From positions 1 through 41,980 of the forward strand of contig CAJWBQ010000036.1 of the NCBI GenBank assembly GCA_913020115.1: a stretch of DNA of 41,980 bases. Direction: 5' to 3'. This document shows positions 31,245-39,050 of the stretch, piece after piece. The position numbers were made by a program, and so were the translations under genes. A model generated the notes under the pieces. The model saw only the letters and a list, made by a program, of their open reading frames with translations. It did no database searches and was not told where the DNA came from. The first letter of the stretch is position 1. Each line of letters starts with the position of its first letter. This DNA is from an uncultured Cellvibrionales bacterium (lineage in GTDB: Bacteria; Pseudomonadota; Gammaproteobacteria; Pseudomonadales; Cellvibrionaceae).

Positions 31245-32495
31245 ATGTTTATGTCCAATCAAATAAATTGCTTTTTAATGGTAAGCCTTTCCTTTTTCAT
31301 ATATGCAGCACCTATTTTTGCGCTAGATACAATTGAAGTTGGTGGGAAGGGCGATACTTGTGTCGAAGACCCTGAGTGTATAAACCGTATTCACTCGGAT
31401 ATTCCAATGGTTGCACGGGCGCAGCAGGGCCAGACTATTTTATTTCATACCCGTGATGCGGTTGATTATCTAGGGGTCGTTGCCAAGCAAACTGATGTAA
31501 GGCCGGAGGCCGGAAAAGACTGGGATTTCGACCGAGTTCACCCTATGACAGGCCCAATCTACATTGAAGGAGGAAAAGCCGGTGATGTGCTTGCTTTCAC
31601 AATTAAAAAAATTAAACCCGGACGTTATGCCTACACTGGAACAGGCGGTTTCGCTTCTGATTTAATGGGGCCGGGTTCATTAAAAGTGTCATGGGACTTA
31701 AATAAAGATTACGCCGTCAGTAAGGACATTCCCGGCATTAAGATTCCAAATAGGAGTTTTCCGGGGGTAGTAACAACTATGCCCGACAGAGAAAAATTAA
31801 AAGAAATGCTGGCCCGCGAACAGGCCTTGTTGGAGGCTGGTGCTTCTGTTTACGTTCCAAGTACAAAAAAAGCATCCCCCGCCGCTATTTGTGGTCCAAA
31901 TGGTAGCAAAAAGGAAGAATGCTTAAGAACAATCCCTCCACGCGAACATGGCGGGAATATGGATATTCGTTATCTTCAGGCGGGTGCGACTATTTATCTA
32001 CCCTGCTACATTGATGGCTGTGCCCTGGCAATCGGGGACCTTCATTTTGCCCAAGGGGATGGGGAGGTAAGCGGAACAGCCATTGAAATGTCAGCGGATG
32101 TTTGGGGTGTTGCCAAAATCATTAAAAACGGTCCTGATCTTAGTCACGGTCCCCATTATAGTGGGCCATCAAGTTTGCTGGATATTCCCTCTACAAAGTT
32201 TTACGCCGCTACGGGTTTTCCTTTAAAAAAAGCAGGTGCGGTCCCACCAGAAATGGAGTATTTGCAATCGGCTAAGGTGGCTGATCTCGCCAATTTATCC
32301 AACGATATTAATCTGGCTGCCCGGAATGCCCTAGACGGAATTGTCGATTACATTGTGGCAACATACGGCTATAACAGATTGCAAGCCTATATAATTGCCA
32401 GCGTAGCCGTGGATCTAAGAATAGGTCAACTGGTGGACACTCCCAATGTTGGCGTTACGGCGGTATTACCGCTCGATATTTTTGATCATAAATAA
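31245..32495 (+). CDS. secreted acetamidase/formamidase family protein
   Basis: This 416-residue protein belongs to the FmdA/AmdA family, which hydrolyses short amides to ammonia and the acid. An N-terminal signal peptide (to about residue 27, ...FFIYAAPIFA) predicts periplasmic export, whereas the classical enzymes are cytosolic. Family landmarks are DWDFDRVHPMTGPIYIEGGKAGDVLAFTI near 85-115, PPREHGGNMDIRYLQAGATIYLP with GDLHFAQGDGEVSG around 230-275, and a C-terminal AYIIASVAVDLRIGQLVDTPNVGVTAVLP. The length is usual for FmdA. No amide transporter or regulator adjoins. An SDR gene remnant lies just downstream on the same strand. Confidence 0.88.
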   Translation: MFMSNQINCFLMVSLSFFIYAAPIFALDTIEVGGKGDTCVEDPECINRIHSDIPMVARAQQGQTILFHTRDAVDYLGVVAKQTDVRPEAGKDWDFDRVHPMTGPIYIEGGKAGDVLAFTIKKIKPGRYAYTGTGGFASDLMGPGSLKVSWDLNKDYAVSKDIPGIKIPNRSFPGVVTTMPDREKLKEMLAREQALLEAGASVYVPSTKKASPAAICGPNGSKKEECLRTIPPREHGGNMDIRYLQAGATIYLPCYIDGCALAIGDLHFAQGDGEVSGTAIEMSADVWGVAKIIKNGPDLSHGPHYSGPSSLLDIPSTKFYAATGFPLKKAGAVPPEMEYLQSAKVADLANLSNDINLAARNALDGIVDYIVATYGYNRLQAYIIASVAVDLRIGQLVDTPNVGVTAVLPLDIFDHK

Positions 32496-32512
32496 TTTCA
32501 AAGGATAGGGGT

Positions 32513-32761
32513 TTGTTTGTATGTATTATATATAGTGTAACTACAGCGCCGTCTTGCTCTGGCGCAGTCGCCACCGGCTTTGTCAAAGCCGGCGGTTTAG
32601 AAGGAATTGATGTTTGGAAGAATGCGAAATCTGCCGTATCAGTCGCTCAATATGGATATCGGGCTATGGAAAGAGGTGAGCTGGTTCCTATTAATGGACC
32701 TGGAGTGAATTTCGCGAATAAAATTCATTTGTTCGTGCTTTCAGTACATGGAAAGGCGTGA
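32513..32761 (+). pseudogene. C-terminal remnant of a short-chain dehydrogenase (SDR)
   Basis: The 82-codon frame contains CSGAVATGFVKAGGLEGIDVW, then AVSVAQYGYRAMERGELVPINGPGVNF. This matches the last third of classical SDRs, where a CPGxvxTxF block after the active site leads to the helix that ends GYRAMxxGk. The Rossmann NAD-binding domain and the Ser-Tyr-Lys active site are absent, and no intact part lies upstream because the acetamidase gene occupies it. It is a leftover from a deletion or from replacement by the acetamidase gene. Confidence 0.7.
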
Positions 32762-32882
32762 CGCCTGACTATTACAGAGAGCAACACCATCAACAGTACC
32801 AGTGACGCGATAGGCAGAATCTTAAATTGGAAAACTGTTCGAGTATTCAATAGGTGAAATCTACTTTCCATAGGTATGGAAT

Positions 32883-33758
32883 TCAGTTGCTGCCCTCTCG
32901 AAATAATTGCCAGAGTCTTTGAGCCACTGGTCCGACAGGTTCTGAATGTAATCTGGCGATCCGAAATTCTACACTTGGTATCTCTATCTCACCTTCAACT
33001 CTTAGCGGGGCTAGTAAGCCCTGAGAAAGTTCGTCTTTTATAAGGTGTTCGGGTAGGCTTCCCCATCCCATTCCCTGCATAATAATTTCCTTTTTAGTTT
33101 GGAAGTCATTAACTCTCCATTGATCTCCTCCTTCAATAACTCCGTAACTGGTATTCGAAGATTTACGACCACTAATGATGACCTGAGGATAAGTTTTTAT
33201 AACTGCCTTAGGCACCACCTCATAATTATTTAACACGGGGGCGTCTGCCGCTATAACGGTGATGAAACGCAAATTCATGAAATGCATTGATTCAAATTCA
33301 TCAATATTTTTAAGCCAAGGTATGATCAGAATAGAAGCTTGTCCGCTCTCTAATAAATCTAGAGGGCCAGTACCATTCTTAGAGTAAATTTCTAGTCTTG
33401 TGCGTGGGAACTGCTCTTTACATTGTCTAATGGTGCGAATAATAGGAGAGACAGGAATTGCGGAGGTAAAAGCAATGCCAACTTCCAGCTCTTCTCCTGT
33501 GGCAAGCTGCTTTGCCAGGCTCTTAAAAGATTCTGCTTGCCCTAATACCAGCTTGGCCTTTTCATAAAGCGCCTTACCTTGCGGTGTCAGTTTGTTTCTA
33601 TATTGGTCTCTATCAAATATTTTTAAACCAAGTTCACCCTCGAGATTTTTTATTGCCACACTGATTGTTGGTTGTGTTCGATGTAGGTTTTGAGCAGCTA
33701 CTCTCAGAGAGCCTCCTTCAACGATCGCCTGCAACGATTTAAGCTGATCTAGCGTCAT
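32883..33758 (-). CDS. LysR family transcriptional regulator
   Basis: This 291-residue LysR protein has helix-turn-helix residues 13-50 (GSLRVAAQNLHRTQPTISVAIKNLEGELGLKIFDR), then an effector domain with GIAFTSAIPVSPIIRTIRQ and GMGWGSLPEHLIKDEL. An AAGGG ribosome-binding site precedes its ATG. It is divergent from the FAD oxidoreductase at 33891 and presumably regulates it. The pattern MGWGxLPEhli is common in LysR proteins that control NAD(P)H-dependent or flavin reductases. Confidence 0.92.
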   Translation of the reverse strand: MTLDQLKSLQAIVEGGSLRVAAQNLHRTQPTISVAIKNLEGELGLKIFDRDQYRNKLTPQGKALYEKAKLVLGQAESFKSLAKQLATGEELEVGIAFTSAIPVSPIIRTIRQCKEQFPRTRLEIYSKNGTGPLDLLESGQASILIIPWLKNIDEFESMHFMNLRFITVIAADAPVLNNYEVVPKAVIKTYPQVIISGRKSSNTSYGVIEGGDQWRVNDFQTKKEIIMQGMGWGSLPEHLIKDELSQGLLAPLRVEGEIEIPSVEFRIARLHSEPVGPVAQRLWQLFREGSN

Positions 33759-33809
33759 AATAAGCCCTTAGAAAAAATCTTATGTGTTGATAGAAATGTA
33801 CAAATCAAA

Positions 33810-33824
33810 TTAGATATTAACTAA
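33810..33824. promoter_or_regulatory. TTAG-N7-CTAA dyad, possible LysR site
   Basis: TTAG-ATATTAA-CTAA fits the T-N11-A rule and lies between the divergent LysR and FAD-oxidoreductase starts. The half-sites are only four bases, so chance is possible. Confidence 0.3.
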
Positions 33825-33890
33825 TGTTACCCTCCGTGTATCGTGAAGTGAATTGAATTTTACTAATAATCTCTATACTGAAAGGTCATT

Positions 33891-34973
33891 ATGAAAAAAC
33901 AAACTGATGTACTTGTTATTGGTGGTGGTTTCGGAGGCGTTGGCCTTGCTCAGAAGTTATCGAAAAATGGAGTCAGCGTTACATTGGTTGACAGAAAGAA
34001 CTATTTTGAAGTGACGTTTGCTATGTTACGCAATGTTGCTAACCCCAAGCTGCTCGGCAAAATGCCACGTAAACTCTATGGTGACTTCATCGATGGAGCG
34101 TTTATTCAGGGTAGCGTAGAGTCGATGAATGATGAAGAAGCGACGCTCTCAAATGGAGAAGTCATTCGCTTTAAGCGTGCCATCATTTCATCGGGAAGCC
34201 GCTATCCCTCATTGCCGCTGGCAAAGTCTAGTTCCGCACTTAACTATGCTGATCGTAACAACGAAATAACAGGTAATCAGCAAACACTTGCATCAGCAAA
34301 ATCGGTTCTGGTGATAGGTGGCGGCGTAGTAGGGGTGGAGCTTGCGGGTGAAATTGCGAGTGCTTTTCCTGACAAAAAAATCACCTTGGCTCATTCAAGC
34401 GATACCTTGTTAGATAACTTGAAACCTAAGGCTCAGCGGAAGGCATTGGAGCAATTAACTGCTAGGGGTGTAAGGGTGAAATTTAACCGAAGGTTTACGA
34501 AAGATGGAAATGTTTACCGGTGTTCAAAAAGTAATGAAGTTGTTCAGGTCGATATGGCTTATGCATGTATCGGGATGGTTCCCAATACAGAGTTTTTGAA
34601 AGCCGAATTGCCAGGTATTCTTGATGAGAATGGTTTGATCAAAGTGGATTCATTTATGAAGGTTAAGGGCTATGAAAACCTGTATTCATTAGGTGATTGC
34701 GCTACTCTTGATAGTAATAAACATGGGTATATTGCCAGTGTGCAGGGTGCCATGTTGGCGGACGCTCTATTAAAATCCGCGAAAGGGAAAAAAGTTAAAC
34801 CTTACAAAACGCCAACGTTTGCGTTGATTGCGGCCACAGGAACCGATTCGGGCGTCGCGCAAATGCCATTTGGAGTGACAACAGCTAGATTCATTGTGAA
34901 CTTGAAGCAAAAAGACATGGGGATAAGCAATATGTACAAAATCTACGGCAGCGAAGCAAATCAATTGAATTGA
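33891..34973 (+). CDS. FAD-dependent NAD(P)H oxidoreductase (AIF/NDH-2-like)
   Basis: This 360-residue two-dinucleotide-binding flavoprotein starts with the FAD site VLVIGGGFGGVGLAQKL at about 7-23. The NAD(P)H site SVLVIGGGVVGVELAGEIA is at about 138-155, and the second FAD motif LYSLGDCATLD near residue 265. An IVSGSRY-type segment (IISSGSRYPSLP) is also present. The layout matches the FSP1/AIFM2 and type-II NADH dehydrogenase group, which pass electrons from NAD(P)H to quinones or small acceptors. It has no membrane anchor. An AAGGT ribosome-binding site precedes the ATG. Control by the divergent LysR gene is likely. Confidence 0.88.
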   Translation: MKKQTDVLVIGGGFGGVGLAQKLSKNGVSVTLVDRKNYFEVTFAMLRNVANPKLLGKMPRKLYGDFIDGAFIQGSVESMNDEEATLSNGEVIRFKRAIISSGSRYPSLPLAKSSSALNYADRNNEITGNQQTLASAKSVLVIGGGVVGVELAGEIASAFPDKKITLAHSSDTLLDNLKPKAQRKALEQLTARGVRVKFNRRFTKDGNVYRCSKSNEVVQVDMAYACIGMVPNTEFLKAELPGILDENGLIKVDSFMKVKGYENLYSLGDCATLDSNKHGYIASVQGAMLADALLKSAKGKKVKPYKTPTFALIAATGTDSGVAQMPFGVTTARFIVNLKQKDMGISNMYKIYGSEANQLN

Positions 34974-35002
34974 CGTGTATTCAAAGCCCTGATAAATCAC
35001 TC

Positions 35003-35051
35003 AAGCTGTTTTCTTCCTTGAATCCTCCGTCATTCAGGCCGAAAACAGCTT
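35003..35051 (+). terminator. 11-bp inverted repeat with nested dyad after the FAD oxidoreductase
   Basis: AAGCTGTTTTC at 35003-35013 pairs perfectly with GAAAACAGCTT at 35041-35051. The 27-base loop contains a second small dyad (TTGAAT...ATTCA). It lies 30 bases after the stop and is followed by AT-rich sequence, so it probably ends transcription. Confidence 0.5.
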
Positions 35052-35087
35052 ATATATCTTATCTACACAATCGAAGTGCCGCATATT

Positions 35088-35103
35088 TCACCCCTTTGGG
35101 TGA
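35088..35103. terminator. hairpin TCACCC-CTTT-GGGTGA
   Basis: A 6-bp stem with a 4-base loop. Its 14-base core is the exact reverse complement of the hairpin at 13571-13584, which suggests a shared element rather than chance. Confidence 0.35.
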
Positions 35104-35218
35104 CGCAGTAATTACCAGAAGTGGTAGTGTATCGGCATCGTGAATAAACTGAATTAACACGTTTGTCTGCGAGCTTAGTGAGTGTTGTTTTCATGGATAG
35201 ATATAAGGACTCCTATAA

Positions 35219-36556
35219 ATGTACGGGGACAATGGGGAACAAGATTATTATGTTGGTCACCTATCTGAAGTTAACAAATCAAATTGTGTATTAACAAGCT
35301 CAGATATCAAAAATGACAAGGGTGCTTTGGTTGTTTCTAAGGGCACTCCTGTTACCGGCAGTATTTCGAAAAAAATCATTAAACACAAATTCCTTAAGAG
35401 GCTAGAAACTTGCATTTCTTTGGAGCATAGCATCACGCCGGATGAGTTGATTGAGGAGTTTAATCAGCTTGTCCAAACGCAGGGAAACGAAACTATATTA
35501 CAGCAAGAAAGTCTTGTTGACCTATTGCGAGCCTCTTGTGAAACCTTAAACAAATACCCCCTTTTAGTTCAAAAGTTCACCGTGATGCAGTCACGTTTTC
35601 CACTGCTATATAAAAAGACAATAGGCAGCTCGTTTGTTGCCCTAATTATTGCCTGGAAAATGGATTTGCCGAATAGAGATAGGCAGCATATTTTCATTGC
35701 AGCTTTAATGCGTGACGTTGGGCTATTGCATATAGATCCGTCCTTAGTGGAAAAGCATGGGGACCTCACCCATAGTGAATTACGCGCATTACAGAGCCAT
35801 GTGGCAATAGGTAAGGTTTTCTTAGATAGTGTGCCAGATTTGCCTAAAAAAGTAGGTCGGGCGGTATTAGAGCATCATGAATGCAGTGACGGCAGTGGCT
35901 ATCCTTATGGTAAGGGTGGTGACAGTCTTTGTATTGATGGTCAAGTATTGGCGATGGCTGGCGCTGTGGCCGCTATTTATCGAAAAAAAGTTATTACCAA
36001 GGTCTATGCCTTAGAAGCCTTCGTCCCAATTTTGCAAATTAATATGCACCTTTATCCGCGGTCCGTTTATAAGGCGGCTTTAATTGCTGCTTCTTACATG
36101 ACCAATTCATTGCATCGTTTTTATCCTGACAGTGAAATACCAGAATTATGTTCGCGTAATATTCTTAAAATTACGCAGCTAACCTTATGGCTGGAAAGTG
36201 CAGATGCCTTAACCAGCCATTGTGTTTCGACCTTGCCAGAAGACAAAACTTCGGTAATTCTGGCAATGGCAAACCGTCTTCATAAAGTTGTTGATGGTTC
36301 AGGTTTGCTCACTCAAGATAATGTCACCTGGCTTCAGAGTGTTGTTGATAAACCACGAATTGAACACTATGGTGAGGTGGAGCACCAAGTGTTAATGTTA
36401 GAGGCCTTGCAGTCACACTTTAGGCAGTGGGATTCACGATTGACGCACTGCATTCAGACTGAAAATATAGGGTCTAGCGATAGCATTGGGGAATATTCTT
36501 ATGCGAAGCTTGATGACATATTAAGTGGTAAAAGTGAAGTTCTCCCTGTTGCTTAG
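35219..36556 (+). CDS. HD-GYP family protein with degenerate HD motif
   Basis: This 445-residue cytosolic protein carries an HD-GYP-like domain at about residues 130-250. In active enzymes of this family the domain hydrolyses cyclic di-GMP. The GYP part is intact: HHECSDGSGYP at 219-229. The HD dyad reads MRDVGLL with Arg165-Asp166, so a metal-ligand histidine is lost, and the helix before it (TIGSSFVALIIAW) lacks the usual HS.RV histidine. A FLKRLETCISLE segment N-terminal to the domain is of the DUF3391-like kind. A c-di-GMP-binding or scaffolding role is more likely than hydrolysis. An AAGGA ribosome-binding site is present. No partner diguanylate cyclase is adjacent. Confidence 0.85.
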   Translation: MYGDNGEQDYYVGHLSEVNKSNCVLTSSDIKNDKGALVVSKGTPVTGSISKKIIKHKFLKRLETCISLEHSITPDELIEEFNQLVQTQGNETILQQESLVDLLRASCETLNKYPLLVQKFTVMQSRFPLLYKKTIGSSFVALIIAWKMDLPNRDRQHIFIAALMRDVGLLHIDPSLVEKHGDLTHSELRALQSHVAIGKVFLDSVPDLPKKVGRAVLEHHECSDGSGYPYGKGGDSLCIDGQVLAMAGAVAAIYRKKVITKVYALEAFVPILQINMHLYPRSVYKAALIAASYMTNSLHRFYPDSEIPELCSRNILKITQLTLWLESADALTSHCVSTLPEDKTSVILAMANRLHKVVDGSGLLTQDNVTWLQSVVDKPRIEHYGEVEHQVLMLEALQSHFRQWDSRLTHCIQTENIGSSDSIGEYSYAKLDDILSGKSEVLPVA

Positions 36557-36661
36557 TAATAAATCGCATCCTTAGGGGGAACGGTTAAAACTGTGGATAA
36601 GTCAGGCGATAGTGGGACATCAAATTTATACAGAAGACTTGGCTTTGATATGGTCTATGTC

Positions 36662-36691
36662 TCTAGTCTGTACCTGACCCAAGAGACTAGA
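36662..36691. repeat. hairpin repeat with ACCTGACCCA loop, copy 2
   Basis: TCTAGTCT at 36662-36669 pairs with AGACTAGA at 36684-36691 around the 14-base loop GTACCTGACCCAAG. Stem and loop plan match the hairpin at 15305-15330. It lies between the convergent HD-GYP and MerR genes and may act as a bidirectional terminator. Confidence 0.55.
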
Positions 36692-36705
36692 TGAATATTG
36701 CGAAC

Positions 36706-37128
36706 CTAGGCCTTCAGAGTTGACATTATTCGGTTCTTAGGTCTAGACCGGTTTTTACCAGCAATATTTAACAAACGAAGGAATTTTGGGCACTCCATAT
36801 GACTTGGCGCTTTACACGCAGCGGCGTGCCGAAGGCCATTTCTCACAGCTGTCATTTTTGCCATTTTTTTATCCAATTCATCTGCTTTAGATAAAAGTAA
36901 ATCCCTATCAACTTGAAAGCCTTGGGGGAGTAGCATCTCTCCTATCTCATCAAGTGACAGCCCAACATTACGCCCCAATGAAATTAGCGCGAGTTTATCA
37001 ATCACATCGGGCGAATAATATCTTCTTAAACCATGCCGACCAATTGACTCAATGAGCCCCTTTTCCTCATAAAATCTTAATGTCGAGGTTGGTAGTCTAG
37101 AAACCGTTGAAACCTTACCTATATCCAT
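36706..37128 (-). CDS. MerR family transcriptional regulator
   Basis: This 140-residue MerR protein has helix-turn-helix and wing in the first 70 residues (STVSRLPTSTLRFYEEKGLIESIGRHGLRRYYSPDVIDKLALI), then the dimer helix and a C-terminal AACKAPSHMECPKFLRLL with two cysteines. These could bind metal or sense redox, but they are not the SoxR cluster pattern. The ATG at 37128 has AGGTGA upstream, while 37170 would place the start within the operator. It faces a methyltransferase gene, and the gap holds a 19-bp-spacer promoter with a dyad, the classic MerR arrangement. The signal is unknown. Confidence 0.9.
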   Translation of the reverse strand: MDIGKVSTVSRLPTSTLRFYEEKGLIESIGRHGLRRYYSPDVIDKLALISLGRNVGLSLDEIGEMLLPQGFQVDRDLLLSKADELDKKMAKMTAVRNGLRHAAACKAPSHMECPKFLRLLNIAGKNRSRPKNRIMSTLKA

Positions 37129-37139
37129 AAATTCACCTA

Positions 37140-37170
37140 TTGACTTCAAGTCGACTTGAGGTTGTAGCAT
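37140..37170 (+). promoter_or_regulatory. MerR-type promoter with 19-bp spacer and SoxR-like dyad
   Basis: -35 TTGACT at 37140-37145 and -10 TAGCAT at 37165-37170 are separated by 19 bases, the over-long spacing that MerR activators correct by DNA distortion. Inside lies the perfect palindrome TCAAGTCGACTTGA (37146-37159), near-identical in its arms to the SoxR operator CCTCAAGTTAACTTGAGG. The promoter points to the methyltransferase. Confidence 0.8.
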
Positions 37171-37212
37171 GAACTATATCATTAAATGTCAGGCGATAAG
37201 AGGATAAATGCG

Positions 37213-37800
37213 ATGTGGGATGAACGTTATAGTTCGGAGGTATATGTGTATGGGACGAAGCCGAATGATTTCTTAAGAGATAATTTCAATTATATTCCAA
37301 GTGGAAGAGTTCTCAGTTTGGCAGAAGGAGAAGGAAGAAACGCTGTTTTTCTTGCTAAACAGGGTTACTCCGTCACCGCTGTAGATGCATCTTTAGCGGG
37401 TATAGATAAAGGCAAGAAATTGGCGATGAATAGTGGCGTTGAAGTTGAATTTATTCATGCTGACTTAGTTGAATATGATCTAGGTGAGAGCCAATGGGAT
37501 GGAATAGTATCTATATTTTTTCCATTGCCATCGTTGCAGAGAAGAGCATTGTATAAGAAAGTGGAAAGAGCATTAACGAAAAATGGAGTTTTCTTGCTTG
37601 AGGCATATACTCCTGAGCAATTGAAATTCAACACTGGTGGTGGAAGCTCTGTAGAGACAATGCAATCGAAAAAGCAATTAGCTCATGAGTTGGCAGGTTT
37701 AAACTTTGAACATCTCGTTGAGCTCGAGCGCAACATAGTAGAGGGTATATACCACACAGGTGTAGGGTCGGTAGTTCAGGCTATTGCTACGAAAAAATAA
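37213..37800 (+). CDS. class I SAM-dependent methyltransferase (TehB-like)
   Basis: This 195-residue cytosolic methyltransferase starts MWDERYSSEVYVYGTKPNDFL, a typical opening of small TehB/thiopurine-like enzymes. The SAM motif I follows, VLSLAEGEGRNAVFLAKQGY, then AVDASLAGIDKGKKLA and FIHADLVEYDL. Homologues methylate chalcogen oxyanions or small toxic molecules; the substrate is unknown. The ATG at 37213 is preferred over 37186 because the MerR-type promoter would start RNA at about 37177, leaving only nine bases to 37186, and because AGAGG lies at 37200-37204. Regulation by the divergent MerR protein is strongly suggested by the promoter. Confidence 0.85.
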   Translation: MWDERYSSEVYVYGTKPNDFLRDNFNYIPSGRVLSLAEGEGRNAVFLAKQGYSVTAVDASLAGIDKGKKLAMNSGVEVEFIHADLVEYDLGESQWDGIVSIFFPLPSLQRRALYKKVERALTKNGVFLLEAYTPEQLKFNTGGGSSVETMQSKKQLAHELAGLNFEHLVELERNIVEGIYHTGVGSVVQAIATKK

Positions 37801-37828
37801 TAACCAAGTATAGGTTCAGAGCAAGTAT

Positions 37829-37990
37829 GGGGTCAGAGTAAAATCTATTCGAACTCGAGTGTGCCAACGTTTTCTAAACTGGGGTCAGAGCAATCTCCCT
37901 CGATAGTTGCTCGCTAGCTTGCCGGACCGTACTGAGGAAGCTTGGTCTGACCCCGATGGTGCCGCACAGGCAGGCACTTCGGGCTGAGGT
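37829..37990 (+). repeat. 74-bp palindromic repeat copy plus flanks (left of SBP gene)
   Basis: The core runs from GGGGTCAGA at 37881 to TCTGACCCC at 37954, exactly 74 bases with 9-bp perfect inverted ends. It is nearly identical to 38927-39000. Homology extends to the left (GTGCCAACG...TCTAA at 37861 and 38907) and to the right (CGATGGTG, then a GC-rich CAGGC stretch). A half motif GGGGTCAGAGTAAAAT is at 37829. No gene lies in 37801-38075. Confidence 0.75.
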
Positions 37991-38075
37991 GCTTGACTGT
38001 TTATGGGGAAATGACTATCGAATGTCTAGAAAGCTTGGGTTTTTCTGGGGTAATAATTGATGTAACTATACGGAT

Positions 38076-38750
38076 TTATTTTTCTTTTTCTTCGGCTTGA
38101 AATTTGACGTCTGTTTTCCGCAAGGCGTCTACTAAGGCAGGTATTAAATGTTGGTGTTTTTCGTTTACGTAGTGGAAGGCCCAGTTCACTGTAAGCGGGG
38201 GGGATAGTGGTTTTATATTGTGTAAGCCTAATCCCTTGGTAATGTTATTACCGAAAACAAGTCCAGCTATCGTCAAGTCGGCCCGTCCAGCCTGTACCAT
38301 TTTAAAACCACTGGTAACAGTTGTGACCTGCATCATATCTAGGCCCGCGTCATTCGCAGGCTTGGTAGAGAATCCCCGCATGAATGCTACTTTATACGGA
38401 CGCAAACTTCCCCAACCGTCGACCCTTACATTTTGATCTTTGGAGAATACAGTCATTTCAATTTTTAACAAAGGGTACGGCACACGCATTAAGGTTGGGT
38501 GCTCTTTAGATACATCCCCGAGACGATACAGTTCACTATCAACTATATCTCCACGGGCCGCAGCGGCTAATGAGCGTTTCCCGGGCATGGGTACAATAAG
38601 CATGTCAAAACCTATGGCGCTATACGCGGCGCGTAACTTTTCAATCGCTATAACATTGTGATTGTTATATCCGTGAAAGGTTGCGACCCTCATAGTAGGC
38701 TGGGCCTCACTCATACAAGAAATCAAAGTAAGCGGTAAGAGCCACCTCAT
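38076..38750 (-). CDS. periplasmic substrate-binding-domain protein
   Basis: This 224-residue exported protein has a short signal peptide (MRWLLPLTLISCMSEA) and an SBP_bac_3-like fold. The pattern includes MRVATFHGYNNHNVIAIEKLRAAYSAIGF, PMPGKRSLAAAARGDIVDSELYR, a VPYPLLKIEMTVFS crossover, and FKMVQAGRADLTIAG. Such orphan proteins without a permease are common in gammaproteobacteria and may feed sensors. The ligand is unknown. A GGAGT ribosome-binding site precedes the ATG. The gene is bracketed by two direct copies of the 74-bp palindromic repeat about 1046 bases apart, so it may be a movable or excisable unit. Confidence 0.78.
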   Translation of the reverse strand: MRWLLPLTLISCMSEAQPTMRVATFHGYNNHNVIAIEKLRAAYSAIGFDMLIVPMPGKRSLAAAARGDIVDSELYRLGDVSKEHPTLMRVPYPLLKIEMTVFSKDQNVRVDGWGSLRPYKVAFMRGFSTKPANDAGLDMMQVTTVTSGFKMVQAGRADLTIAGLVFGNNITKGLGLHNIKPLSPPLTVNWAFHYVNEKHQHLIPALVDALRKTDVKFQAEEKEK

Positions 38751-38906
38751 TTTAAATACTCCAACTTATTTGTATTCACTCCATGTTGGTCCCATTGAAC
38801 AGATTCAGCACCTAGTATTTTGGTCTCTTTTGGTACAATCATAAACTTTGCTTTCAATTTAACAAGCTTGGTCTTGAATTTGGGTTTGAGTTTTATGTAT
38901 TAGCCG

Positions 38907-39030
38907 GTGCCAACGGTTTCTAAGCTGGGGTCAGAGCAATCTCCCTCGATACTTGCTCGCGAGATTGCTGAATCGGACTGAGGAAGCTTGGTCTGACCCC
39001 GATGGTGGGGGCCAGGCTGGTGCGGCTGCG
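38907..39030 (+). repeat. 74-bp palindromic repeat copy plus flanks (right of SBP gene)
   Basis: The core 38927-39000 begins GGGGTCAGA and ends TCTGACCCC. Inside, GCAATCTC and GAGATTGC form a second 8-bp dyad around CTCGCGAG, so the whole can fold as nested stems. The other copy at 37881-37954 keeps the outer stem but has a damaged inner stem. The rest of 38751-39050 shows no gene. Confidence 0.75.
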
Positions 39031-39050
39031 TGATGTTGATGGAGCAATAT

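Noticed and set aside
30914..31258. 114-codon minus-strand frame overlapping the acetamidase start
   Set aside because: No ribosome-binding site or known domain, and it overlaps the start of a well-supported gene; could be a decayed cassette gene but not supported.
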